Shown here: positions 8,117 through 16,091 of the stretch, piece after piece | Numbering within the stretch: position 1 is the first letter of the stretch | Layout of the letters: every line of letters begins with the position of its first letter | From: Acidobacteriota bacterium | GTDB lineage: Bacteria > Acidobacteriota > Terriglobia > UBA7540 | DNA length: 38,970 nt | Assembly: GCA_003225365.1 (NCBI GenBank) | Contig: QHZN01000099.1 | Location: 1-38,970 of the forward strand | Direction of reading: 5' to 3' | The notes under the pieces: model-generated | The model's database searches: none | The model's input: only the letters and a program-made list of their open reading frames with translations | Told to the model about the DNA's origin: nothing | Position numbers and translations under genes: made by a program

Positions 8117-9457
8117 TCAATTGCTCACGCAGCGGAAGGATGCGTAAACGAATGGATAATTCGGCTGGAACCAATTGCGGAACGAACGCCGCAGCATACA
8201 CGCCGCCGTGCGCGGGGAGGCCCCCTTCATCACATAATGCTTTCCGTCGAAGAAGTTCGCCGAGTAGCCGCGGTAAAAGGGAAAAGGCTCGAAGCCCGGG
8301 TAGGGCGCAAACCGGGTGCAGGTCCATTCCCAGCCGTTTCCGAGAGTATCCTCCACTCCGAATGCGCTACGACCGGCGGAATAGTTCGCTGCCGTGGTCG
8401 GGTCCCAACGCTCGAAGTCGAAATTGCCGCGCGTGGCGTCCGGAGGCGCGTCACCCCACGGATACGCTCGCTCCACGCCCTCCGGTGTCCCGAAAGCTGC
8501 CCGATGGAACTGCGCTTCACTAGGAAGAGACTTGTCGACAAAACGGGCGTAGGCCGCGGCCTCCGCGTGGCTGACATACACCGGCCAGCCGAGCGGCAAC
8601 GGCAGCTCTTCGAACATGGCCCGATAGGTCCACTGATCATGGTGCCGGAGCCAAAAACGAGGGTGGCTGATGTTCTGCTCCTTGATCCAGGCCCAGTCCG
8701 AGTCGCTCCAAAAGAGCTGATCTTCGTATCCACCCTCGCGCACGAACTTGAGAAAATCACCATTCGTGACTTTATAGGCGTCGATCGCAAAGGCCGGAAT
8801 GTGAACCGAATGAGCCTCAAACTCGTTGTCCCAGCCAAACGAATCGCGCGCTCGCGGAATCCCGAGCGTCGCGATGCCTGCTGGGATATCAATCATCCTC
8901 GGAAGGATCAGCCGGCCGCGCTCGGAGGACGTCAGGGGACGATAGCTCAACGGCGCAATCTTCCGGTCGGAGGGCAACTGGTGCAGCATGTACGCCAAGG
9001 TTTCCGCGTGCATGAGGCGATGCTCAATCGCCACGTTCAGGATAATTTCGTGCGAATATTTCCAAAGGCCCGCCGACGCCTGCGACCTCTCACCGAGGAT
9101 CTTGTCAAGCTCCTCGCGGACACGATGGTTATAGGCCTCGATCTCCGCGAGACGCGGCCAGTCGGAGGGTTGATCCGCCGGGAGGCCACCGCCCACTGGA
9201 TCAATGCCAAATGCAAAAAGACGATCGAATTCCCGGTGAGCCGGTTCAAGGCCCAGCGCCTCGCCGGCAATAAGATTCCAGTCGAATGCCTCGAGGTGAC
9301 CGAGGTAGAAGACGATTCGGTGCCGCTCAGCAATCGGCCGGTCATACATCGCCTCCGAGCGGACGATTCGAAACAAATCATCGGTCACCGCCCGCGATTC
9401 AGCCAAGCGGGCCATCAGTTGCCCCCGACTATCCGGTTGGGTTGCCGTCGAATTCAT
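8117..9457 (-). CDS. egtB: Ergothioneine biosynthesis sulfoxide synthase EgtB
   Basis: Non-haem iron enzyme that joins hercynine to a thiol donor (gamma-glutamylcysteine or cysteine, depending on subtype) with O2. The 446-residue protein has an N-terminal DinB-like four-helix domain with the expected three-histidine iron site: His54 in YLGHLEAFDWN, and His146 and His150 in IEHRLMHAE. The C-terminal formylglycine-generating-enzyme-like domain contains WEWTCTRF, SPRTAACMLRRSFRNW and ends ASFRCV. Without an EgtA gene nearby, direct use of cysteine is possible, as reported for some EgtB subtypes including one from Chloracidobacterium; this is inference. It sits 54 bp after the zinc-finger gene and 11 bp before egtD. 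Confidence 0.92.
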   Translation of the reverse strand: MNSTATQPDSRGQLMARLAESRAVTDDLFRIVRSEAMYDRPIAERHRIVFYLGHLEAFDWNLIAGEALGLEPAHREFDRLFAFGIDPVGGGLPADQPSDWPRLAEIEAYNHRVREELDKILGERSQASAGLWKYSHEIILNVAIEHRLMHAETLAYMLHQLPSDRKIAPLSYRPLTSSERGRLILPRMIDIPAGIATLGIPRARDSFGWDNEFEAHSVHIPAFAIDAYKVTNGDFLKFVREGGYEDQLFWSDSDWAWIKEQNISHPRFWLRHHDQWTYRAMFEELPLPLGWPVYVSHAEAAAYARFVDKSLPSEAQFHRAAFGTPEGVERAYPWGDAPPDATRGNFDFERWDPTTAANYSAGRSAFGVEDTLGNGWEWTCTRFAPYPGFEPFPFYRGYSANFFDGKHYVMKGASPRTAACMLRRSFRNWFQPNYPFVYASFRCVSN

Positions 9458-9511
9458 TTCGCGATTCCCCGCTTTCGACCCCGAGGCTGAGTGGCGTCTT
9501 CTCGGTGCCCG

Positions 9512-9799
9512 TCACAACCCCGGAATTCGGGAGAACGACTCAAAGATGACCTCGTCAACGAAGCACCATCCCCAGTCTTCGCCCGGCTCAAGAGATCGCA
9601 TAATCGGGTGCTTGGTCTTTCGGAAATGCTTCGTGGCGTGTTTGTTCTTCGAGGAGTCGCAGCACCCGACGTGACCGCAAATCTCGCAGAGACGCAGATG
9701 GACCCAGGAGTCACCCATCTTCAAGCACTCCTCGCACCCGTCGGCGTTGGGCGATGGGTTTTTGATCTGGTCAAGGTGCGAACAAGTCTCCTGCAACAT
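9512..9799 (-). CDS. UBP-type zinc finger protein
   Basis: A 95-residue single-domain protein of the zf-UBP family. In eukaryotic enzymes this domain binds the free C-terminus of ubiquitin. The ligand pattern is complete: Cys6 and His8, Cys22 and Cys25 (GCEEC), Cys38 and Cys41 (LCEICGHVGCCDSS, with Cys46), and the His54/His58/His64 group in HATKHFRKTKH. The bacterium has no canonical ubiquitin, so the ligand is unknown; a small protein or peptide C-terminus is a reasonable guess. It lies 9 bp after the histidine kinase gene and before egtB, so it is part of the redox operon. Similar proteins are often found beside REC-TrxR fusions and their kinase. Confidence 0.88.
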   Translation of the reverse strand: MLQETCSHLDQIKNPSPNADGCEECLKMGDSWVHLRLCEICGHVGCCDSSKNKHATKHFRKTKHPIMRSLEPGEDWGWCFVDEVIFESFSRIPGL

Positions 9800-9808
9800 G
9801 CTGGTCCT

Positions 9809-11242
9809 CTATCCCGCCGCTGGTTGGGTTCGCGGCTGAGTGATGGGCAAATAAACTTGGAATCGAGTATCGCCGGGGTTTGAAGAAACACGGATCTCGC
9901 CATGGTGGTTCCGCACGATCCGGTCAACCGTATCCAATCCCAGGCCGGTGCCTTCTCCGACGCCCTTGGTCGTGAAAAAGGGTTCAAAGATGTGCGGCAG
10001 AACGTCAGGAGCGATCCCAGGCCCGTTGTCCCGAATCTCCACCAGCACTCGATCGAGATCGCGCGCGGTCCGCACCCGCAACTCGCCCTTCCCTTGCATG
10101 GCCTCGATGGCGTTGGCCATCAGGTTCGTCCAAACCTGATTGAGCTCGCCGCCAAAAGCGCAGATTCGAGGGAGGTTTTCGCCGTACTCGCGGACGACAT
10201 TGATTCCGCCCTTGAGGCGGTGGTGGAGAATCGTCAGCGTGCTCTCCAGCCCCTGATGCAGATCAATCTCCTGCATGGCGGCCTGGTCCATGTACGAATA
10301 TTCTTTGATCGCTCGGACCAGGTCCGAAATGCGTTTGGTGCTGTTCTCAATCTCGCCTATCAATTTTGAAATTGTGAGTATCGAAGCGATGCGGATGAGT
10401 GCATCACACAGTACTGAGTCTCCCACCTGGGCAGCCAAACATTCCAACTTGGGTACTTCCACGCCCGCGTCGGCGAGAACCGGCGCAATCCTCCAGGCAT
10501 CCGGCACCTTGCGGTTTTCAAGCCACGCCGTGATGCTCTCTTCGCGATCACTTTGGGCGAGGGGATCGGCTGGAGTCGCGACGGTGTGTTGTCCGGCCTT
10601 TATCTCAAATTGGATAATCATTTCCCGCTGCTCCGTGGAGAGGACATGACGCGAGAGCCTGATGCTGGCTTCGCGCACCGTCTCAAGCGTCTCGCGGAGG
10701 CTTGCCGTGGCCCGTTGGGCGGCGGCGGCGGGATTGTTCAGTTCATGTGCCAAGCCCGCTGAGAGCTTACCAAGCGCCATCAGCTTATCGCGCTGCGAAT
10801 CCATCTTGGTCGTCTCGCGGATGCGGTCGGCCATGATGGCAACCAAGCGCTGGCCAAGCTCGGGCATGCGCTTCAACATTTCGGGAAACAGGCTTTTGTG
10901 GAGGCGTGCGATGCGAGTAGGAACCGCCGCTCGGCCCGTGCCTCCGTACCGGGTCAGCCGGGAGTAGGGGAGCAAGCCGGTAACCTGGCCGGCATTCGCC
11001 CTGAAAACCGGCGAATCCGGGGACTCACCGCGTTGAAAAGCGATTTCGCCCTCCAGGATCACGAAGAGCCAGTCCGCCGGATCGCCCAAATGCACCAGAA
11101 TATTTCCCGGCTGGAGACGAATCTCTTCAAGATTCTCCGCCAACCAGGCGAGGTGCTCCTGCGGCAAGTTCGAGAAGACCTCAAACTGGCGCAAATTGCT
11201 GATCAAGGCGTTGCCTAATTCGCTTTTCGTGTCTTCCGCCAT
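9809..11242 (-). CDS. Cytoplasmic sensor histidine kinase with cNMP-binding domain
   Basis: A 477-residue soluble kinase. Residues about 15-140 form a cyclic-nucleotide-binding beta-barrel (for example GNILVHLGDPADWLFVILEG). The HisKA helix follows with phosphoacceptor His166 in SAGLAHELNNPAAAA, then an unusually long linker (about 180-330) and a HATPase domain with N box NLMANAIEAM, G1 DNGPGIAP, F box FEPFFTTK and G2 GEGTGLGL. No membrane segment is seen, so it senses an internal signal. I use the ATG at 11242, one base after the upstream stop; a GTG at 11254 is the alternative. Tight coupling to the REC fusion gene upstream makes that protein the likely phosphorylation partner. Confidence 0.9.
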   Translation of the reverse strand: MAEDTKSELGNALISNLRQFEVFSNLPQEHLAWLAENLEEIRLQPGNILVHLGDPADWLFVILEGEIAFQRGESPDSPVFRANAGQVTGLLPYSRLTRYGGTGRAAVPTRIARLHKSLFPEMLKRMPELGQRLVAIMADRIRETTKMDSQRDKLMALGKLSAGLAHELNNPAAAAQRATASLRETLETVREASIRLSRHVLSTEQREMIIQFEIKAGQHTVATPADPLAQSDREESITAWLENRKVPDAWRIAPVLADAGVEVPKLECLAAQVGDSVLCDALIRIASILTISKLIGEIENSTKRISDLVRAIKEYSYMDQAAMQEIDLHQGLESTLTILHHRLKGGINVVREYGENLPRICAFGGELNQVWTNLMANAIEAMQGKGELRVRTARDLDRVLVEIRDNGPGIAPDVLPHIFEPFFTTKGVGEGTGLGLDTVDRIVRNHHGEIRVSSNPGDTRFQVYLPITQPRTQPAAG

Positions 11243-11243
11243 G

Positions 11244-12914
11244 TCACGCCGCACCGAGGTACTGATGAATGAACTGCACTGCCATGGCGCCTTCGCCCAC
11301 GCCGGACGCCACCCGCTTCACCGAACCGTGACGGACGTCGCCCGCGGCGAAGATGCCCGGGACGCTCGTTTCCGTCAGGAACGGGTCACGGTCCAGCGGC
11401 CACCCCCCAGGGCGCTTGCCGTCGCGCATCAGATCGGCTCCTGTGAGGATGAAGCCGCGCTGGTCGCGCTCCACAACGGCCGCGAGCCAATCCGTGTTGG
11501 GCTCAGCGCCAATGAAGACAAAGAGCGAGTTGGCAGGAACTCGGTCGGTCTGGCCACTGTCCACGCAGTGAATCGAGATGGCTTCCAGGCGCGAGTCACC
11601 GTGAACTTCCACGACCCGGGCGCGCGTTTCCACCTGGATGTTGGGCATTCGTTTAATCTGGTCAATCAAGTACTGCGACATCGAGGCGGAGAGAGATTCG
11701 CCGCGCACGAGCATCACCACTCGTCGCGCATACCTTGAGAAATACATGGCCGCCTGTCCGGCCGAGTTAGCGCCACCGATGATGTAGACCTCTTCATCCT
11801 TGCTCGACAATGCCTGCGTCATCGCCGAGCCGTAGTAGACGCCACGCCCTTGCAGGGACTCCGCGCCCGGCACGTCCAGCTTGCGGTAAGAAACTCCGGT
11901 TGCGATCAGCAACACTTTACAGCCGATATCGTTTCCCCCCGCCAGCTTGACGATCCGCGACGGGCCTTCCACGCGCGCGGCGGTGACCTGCTGAGGGGCG
12001 AGGATCTCGACTCCAAAACGCCTGGCCTGAGCCACGGCGCGCCGCGCCAGGTCGCCGCCGCTCAGTCCGGAGGGAAAGCCGAGGTAATTCTCAATGCGTG
12101 AGCTCATCCCCGCCTGGCCGCCGGGCGCCTCCATTTCGATCATCACCGTGCGCAGGCCCTCCGACGCGCCGTATACGGCCGCCGCCAAGCCTGCCGGACC
12201 ACCTCCCACAATCACTAAATCGTAAAACGCCATCTCGGGCCGAACGCGCAGCCCCAGTTTTTCGGCCAATTCGGCCGTGCTCGGGTTGGACAAGGACGAA
12301 CCATCCGGGAAGAGCACCATCGGCAAGCTGGAGGCTTGCGCGCCGACAGCCTCTACCAGACGTCGCACCGCGGCGTTTTGTGGCGCCGTCTCAACATCAA
12401 TCCATTGGTAAGGCGCCTGGTTACGCGCCAGGAAGTCACTAATCGCGTAAGAATGCGGAGACCAGCGAGTGCCCAGAACTCGAACACCTTCGAAAGCAGG
12501 CCGGAACGACGCCATCCAATCTTCCAAAAGATCATCGAGCACGGGATAGAGGTGTTCTTCGGGGGGATCCCATGGCTTCAGCAAGTAGTGATGAATTCTG
12601 GCGTCGTTGATGGCGCGAATGGCCGCATCGGTGTCGGCGTAAGCCGTGAGCAGGACGCGTTTGGCGTCCGGAAACAGGCCCACGGCCTTGCCGAGAAATT
12701 CGACTCCTGTCATGACCGGCATTCGCTGGTCCGCAAGCAATAGACTCACCTGTCCGCCCCGCCTTTGGAGCCCACCGAGCGCCTCCAGGGCGCTCGCGCC
12801 GGAGTCTGCCCGCAACACTCGGTAGCGTTCGGCATACCGACGCCGCAGGTCGCGCTCGACCGCGCGGAGCACTTCCGCATCATCGTCCACGGTAATGATT
12901 ACAGGTTTCGCCAT
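11244..12914 (-). CDS. Response regulator fused to thioredoxin-reductase-like flavoprotein
   Basis: A 556-residue three-part protein. Residues 1-130 are a receiver domain with acidic cluster DDD at 10-12, phosphoacceptor Asp62 in LLLADQRMP and Lys113 in LLKPWDP. About 143-225 resembles a glutaredoxin/thioredoxin fold without an obvious CxxC. From 230 on is a TrxR-like flavoprotein with FAD motif VIVGGGPAGLAAAVYG, NAD(P) motif IIGGANSAGQAA and the late AGDVRHGSVKRVASGVGEG. Where TrxR carries its redox CxxC this protein reads GVYYGSAMTQAL, with no cysteine, so it cannot act as a classic disulfide reductase. It is the first gene of the operon; the cNMP-type kinase follows 1 bp later. I infer phosphorylation-controlled redox or NAD(P)H sensing. 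Confidence 0.9.
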   Translation of the reverse strand: MAKPVIITVDDDAEVLRAVERDLRRRYAERYRVLRADSGASALEALGGLQRRGGQVSLLLADQRMPVMTGVEFLGKAVGLFPDAKRVLLTAYADTDAAIRAINDARIHHYLLKPWDPPEEHLYPVLDDLLEDWMASFRPAFEGVRVLGTRWSPHSYAISDFLARNQAPYQWIDVETAPQNAAVRRLVEAVGAQASSLPMVLFPDGSSLSNPSTAELAEKLGLRVRPEMAFYDLVIVGGGPAGLAAAVYGASEGLRTVMIEMEAPGGQAGMSSRIENYLGFPSGLSGGDLARRAVAQARRFGVEILAPQQVTAARVEGPSRIVKLAGGNDIGCKVLLIATGVSYRKLDVPGAESLQGRGVYYGSAMTQALSSKDEEVYIIGGANSAGQAAMYFSRYARRVVMLVRGESLSASMSQYLIDQIKRMPNIQVETRARVVEVHGDSRLEAISIHCVDSGQTDRVPANSLFVFIGAEPNTDWLAAVVERDQRGFILTGADLMRDGKRPGGWPLDRDPFLTETSVPGIFAAGDVRHGSVKRVASGVGEGAMAVQFIHQYLGAA

Positions 12915-13173
12915 AAAAATCTCTCGTCCGAAGTCAGCGGCCAGCTACGCTGAATGCCCGAGGGTGGCAAGTGTCGCGCCATCTGATTTCAGGGCGCAGT
13001 CAATTAGATAACTTTAGGACAGGTGGGATGCACCGAGTTCACGTCTTCACGCACTCTGAATAATCGAAGGCCCCCCAGCTGAGATGACCGCTCATGGCCG
13101 CGCCAACAACGCGCACGGCCATCACCCCAAGGATTAGAGAAGACCTGCCAATTGCCCGCAGGAGGAGGCTGAT

Positions 13174-13725
13174 TTATGGTTTATCCGGCCCGACCGCCTC
13201 CCGGTCATATTGCGCTGTCTTCAACAACTTTGCGCCATTCGCTTCAGCCAGCAATGAACGCACATCCAGCGGGCGCGTGAACATCGCGAGTTTCCCTTCG
13301 CGATCGCGGGGCCACTCTTCCTCGGGACGGTCACGATAGAGTTCCACCCCGTTATCGTCGGGATCGCGCAGATAAAGCGCCTCACTCACACCATGATCAG
13401 CAGTCCCATCCAGCGGTATCCCGGCTTCGATGACGCGCCGTAGCGCGTCGGCAAGTTCAGCACGGCTCGGATACAGAATCGCCAAGTGATACAAGCCCGT
13501 GGTGCCGATGGGCGGAGCCTCTCCACCTGCACTTTCCCAAGTGTTGAGCCCTATGTGATGGTGATATCCGCCCGCGGAAATGAAGGCTGCTGCATTTCCC
13601 ATGCGCTGCATCAGTTCGAACCCGAGCACTCCGCAGTAAAAATCCAGCGAGCGTTGAAGCACCGACACTTTCAAATGAACGTGTCCAATGCGTGTTCCCG
13701 GGGCAATTGGCGTGGGATTGGTCAT
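13174..13725 (-). CDS. VOC-family glyoxalase / extradiol dioxygenase-like protein
   Basis: A 183-residue member of the vicinal oxygen chelate superfamily, closest in layout to CatE-type catechol 2,3-dioxygenases. Candidate metal ligands are the His of IGHVHLKV (about 15-17), His80 in GLYHLAILY and Glu128 in DNGVELYRD, the usual His/His/Glu triad. The C-terminal extension WPRDREGKLAMFTRPLDV is also typical of that subgroup. I start it at the ATG at 13725 (MTNPTPIAPGTRIGH); the longer frame upstream has no family similarity. No strong ribosome binding site is seen. It is downstream of pirin and YceI genes and may be controlled by the MarR protein further upstream. Substrate unknown. Confidence 0.85.
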   Translation of the reverse strand: MTNPTPIAPGTRIGHVHLKVSVLQRSLDFYCGVLGFELMQRMGNAAAFISAGGYHHHIGLNTWESAGGEAPPIGTTGLYHLAILYPSRAELADALRRVIEAGIPLDGTADHGVSEALYLRDPDDNGVELYRDRPEEEWPRDREGKLAMFTRPLDVRSLLAEANGAKLLKTAQYDREAVGPDKP

Positions 13726-13827
13726 ATCGTTTGAAATGCCGCGTCGCCTCCTCCCGAGTACTGCGCCTACCAAAGAAGAACCCGGCGCTCGCGAGGTCGG
13801 CAATGGCTACCTGTCTTTACCGGCGAT

Positions 13828-14733
13828 TCAACGATGTTTGATGAAGTCGCCGGTGTGCAGCTCGGCTATGGCCTGGCGTAACTCTTCTTGCGTGTTCATC
13901 ACAATCGGTCCGTACCATGCCACCGGCTCCTCGATGGGCTTCCCTGACACAAGCAGGAACCGGATACCCTGGTCTCCCGCTAGGACCATGATCTCATCGC
14001 CGCGGTCGAAAAGCACCAGCGAGTGGTTGCTGACGTCGTACACGGGCGGCGCGTTGGGCTTCGCAACCTGGTCGGTCAAAACCGCGCGAGGATCCGAAGC
14101 GTCGCGAAACGTGCCGGAGCCTGCGAACACATAGGCAAAGGCGTTGCGAGTGGTCTCGATCTTGAGCCGCTTCCGCTGGCCCGGCGCCACCGAGATATCG
14201 AGGTAATTCGGATCAGCGGCCACACCTTCCACCGGTCCCCTCTTGCCCCAGAACTCGCCGGAGATGATGCGCACGCGGGTGCCGTCATCGTCGGTGACCT
14301 CGGGGATGGCGCTTGCCGGAATGTCCTGATAGCGAGGATCGGTCATCTTTAGGGACGAGGGCAGGTTAGCCCAGAGCTGGAACCCGTGCACCCGGCCCTG
14401 CTGATCGCCCCTGGGCATTTCCTGGTGCAGGATGCCGCTTCCGGCGGTCATCCACTGCACATCGCCCGCGGTCATCTTGCCCTTGTTGCCGAGGCTGTCG
14501 CCGTGCTCGACCGAACCGGCGAGTACGTACGTAATCGTCTCGATCCCGCGGTGCGGATGCCAGGGAAATCCCGCCAGGTAATCTTCCGGATTGTCATTGC
14601 GAAAGTCGTCCAGGAGCAGGAAAGGATCGAAATCCTTGGTCTTGCCGAAGCCGAAGGCGCGCTGCAACTTCACACCGGCGCCCTCGATGGTGGGCTTCGT
14701 TTGACTGATCTGTCTAATTGGGCGGAGTGACAT
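13828..14733 (-). CDS. Pirin family protein
   Basis: Bicupin of 301 residues. The N-terminal cupin has the pirin metal site His59 and His61 in FPWHPHRGIETITYV, and His103 with Glu105 in GSGILHQEMPRGD. Some bacterial pirins act as quercetin 2,3-dioxygenase and others have regulatory roles; I cannot tell which here. The ATG at 14733 (MSLRPIRQ) is preceded by AAAAGGGG at good distance and avoids a non-conserved ten-residue extension. It follows yceI by 64 bp and precedes the VOC gene by about 100 bp on the same strand, so a MarR-controlled group for electrophile or aromatic stress is plausible. Confidence 0.9.
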   Translation of the reverse strand: MSLRPIRQISQTKPTIEGAGVKLQRAFGFGKTKDFDPFLLLDDFRNDNPEDYLAGFPWHPHRGIETITYVLAGSVEHGDSLGNKGKMTAGDVQWMTAGSGILHQEMPRGDQQGRVHGFQLWANLPSSLKMTDPRYQDIPASAIPEVTDDDGTRVRIISGEFWGKRGPVEGVAADPNYLDISVAPGQRKRLKIETTRNAFAYVFAGSGTFRDASDPRAVLTDQVAKPNAPPVYDVSNHSLVLFDRGDEIMVLAGDQGIRFLLVSGKPIEEPVAWYGPIVMNTQEELRQAIAELHTGDFIKHR

Positions 14734-14797
14734 TGGGTCCCCTTTTCTTCCGCCAGGAAGCACGCGGCTTTTATGTGCGCCAGGCGGCGCGGATAAT

Positions 14798-15364
14798 TCA
14801 AGCCTTCACGAACTGCGCGTCGAGCGTGATGGTCACCTCGTCGCCAACGAGGATGCCACCGGTTTCTAGCGCGGCGTTCCAGGTCAAGCCGAAGTCCTTT
14901 CGGTTGATCTTGGTGGCCGCCGACAGACCCACACGGGTATTCCCCCAGGGATCTTTGGCCGGCGCGGTCGGACCTTCAACCCTAAACTCCACGTTGCGGG
15001 TGATGCCGTGAATCGAAAGGTCGCCCGCGACAGCCAGCTCGCCATCGCCTAGGCGGCTTATGTGCGTAGACTTGAACGACAGCGCCGGGAACTTCTCCAC
15101 ATCGAAGAAGTCGGCGCTCTTGAGATGTCCATCACGCTGGGCATCGCGCGTGTCGATCGAGGCTGCCTCAATCGAAGCCTCGACATGGGAGTTCGTCAAA
15201 TCGGCTTCGTCCAGAGCCAGGACGCCCTTGACGGTTGTGAATTGGCCCTTCACGTTGGAAATCATCATGTGCTTCACCTTGAACTCCGCGGCGGAGTGAA
15301 CCGGGTCTAGGTTCCAGGTGGTGGTTGCGGTCTGCGGTGTAGCCAGTGTGTTCATCGTCGCCAT
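14798..15364 (-). CDS. YceI family protein
   Basis: A 188-residue lipocalin-like beta-barrel of the YceI family, whose members bind isoprenoid-type lipids. Family blocks are visible: WNLDPVHSAAEFKVKHMMISNVKG at the start (about 16-39), SVDARDAQRDGHLKSADFFDVEKFP-like residues in the middle, GDLSIHGITRNVEF and GLTWNAALETGG near the end. There is no signal peptide, so it is probably cytoplasmic, unlike E. coli YceI. The ATG at 15364 has an AAGGAG box five bases upstream. A candidate MarR operator sits at 15386-15401 in its promoter region, suggesting control by the next gene. Confidence 0.9.
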   Translation of the reverse strand: MATMNTLATPQTATTTWNLDPVHSAAEFKVKHMMISNVKGQFTTVKGVLALDEADLTNSHVEASIEAASIDTRDAQRDGHLKSADFFDVEKFPALSFKSTHISRLGDGELAVAGDLSIHGITRNVEFRVEGPTAPAKDPWGNTRVGLSAATKINRKDFGLTWNAALETGGILVGDEVTITLDAQFVKA

Positions 15365-15385
15365 CCTTTCTCCTTGCCTTAGATG

Positions 15386-15401
15386 CGTTAGCACGAATAT
15401 C
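15386..15401 (-). promoter_or_regulatory. Candidate MarR operator upstream of yceI
   Basis: Read on the minus strand this is GATATTCGTGCTAACG, matching the site before marR (15901-15916) at 14 of 16 positions. It overlaps the short palindrome ACGAATATCGT and lies about 22-37 bp before the yceI start. Two near-identical sites upstream of a regulator and its neighbour are what an autoregulated MarR system would show. Confidence 0.5.
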
Positions 15402-15428
15402 GTTACAACACATATTTAAGCCAACAAA

Positions 15429-15890
15429 TCACCCCTCATCACGGCGCGAAACGCGCAACAGTTCCCTTAGGGTCCGCAGGCGCCGCCGGCCCAGGTGGCC
15501 GAATTGTTTGCGGTGGGCGGCCTCGACCGGTCCGTCGAGCCGGGTGAGCAGCTTTAGACCCTGCGGCGTGATTCGGACCACCACGGTCCGCCGGTCTTTG
15601 GTTTCGCGGTATCGCGAAATCAGGCCGCGCTTCTCCAGACGGTCGAGCAGGCGAGTAACATCGGGGTCGCGCGTGATCATGCGGCTGGCGATTTCCCCAC
15701 AGCAGAGCCCTTGGGGCGCGCCGCGCAGAATTCGGAGCACGTTATACTGCGTCGCCGAGAGGTCCTCGGTCTTGAGCACTTGGGCGGGACCGCGCGACAG
15801 CATGTCGGTGGTGCGCAGCAGGTCCAGGAATGCCGCCTCCTCGGGACAGGCCGCGCGTCGTCTGTTTCCCGCCCGAATCGTTTCCTTCAT
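15429..15890 (-). CDS. MarR-family transcriptional regulator
   Basis: A 153-residue winged-helix regulator. The DNA-binding part is visible as LSATQYNVLRILRGAPQG, GEIASRMITRDPDVTRLLDRLEKRGLI and the wing RYRETKDRRTVVVRITPQG; terminal helices would form the dimer. The family usually represses nearby genes until a phenolic, oxidant or electrophile ligand binds. It is followed on the same strand by yceI, pirin and the VOC gene. A sequence just upstream of its start is repeated in the yceI promoter, so autoregulation and control of yceI are likely. The start is the ATG at 15890. Confidence 0.9.
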   Translation of the reverse strand: MKETIRAGNRRRAACPEEAAFLDLLRTTDMLSRGPAQVLKTEDLSATQYNVLRILRGAPQGLCCGEIASRMITRDPDVTRLLDRLEKRGLISRYRETKDRRTVVVRITPQGLKLLTRLDGPVEAAHRKQFGHLGRRRLRTLRELLRVSRRDEG

Positions 15891-15900
15891 TGAACACCAT

Positions 15901-15916
15901 GATATTCGTCATAACG
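15901..15916 (+). promoter_or_regulatory. Candidate MarR operator upstream of marR
   Basis: GATATTCGTCATAACG, within 11-26 bp upstream of the marR start, contains the inverted pair TCGT/ACGA at 15906-15917 and shares 14 of 16 bases with the site before yceI. Its closeness to the start fits a repressor site. Confidence 0.5.
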
Positions 15917-16091
15917 ACTAATTTCAAGACAGATTGTCAGGCGGTGTGATTCAATGGTTGGAGCGGCTCGAACCTGCAACGGCTTGATTGCGCGCCTGCT
16001 TGCCGCCCGGAACGTCAATGCGAAGAAACAATTATCAGTGGCGTGGCCCTCCGTTATCAATAGCCTACACCCAAGTGATCTTAAGTCCTTC

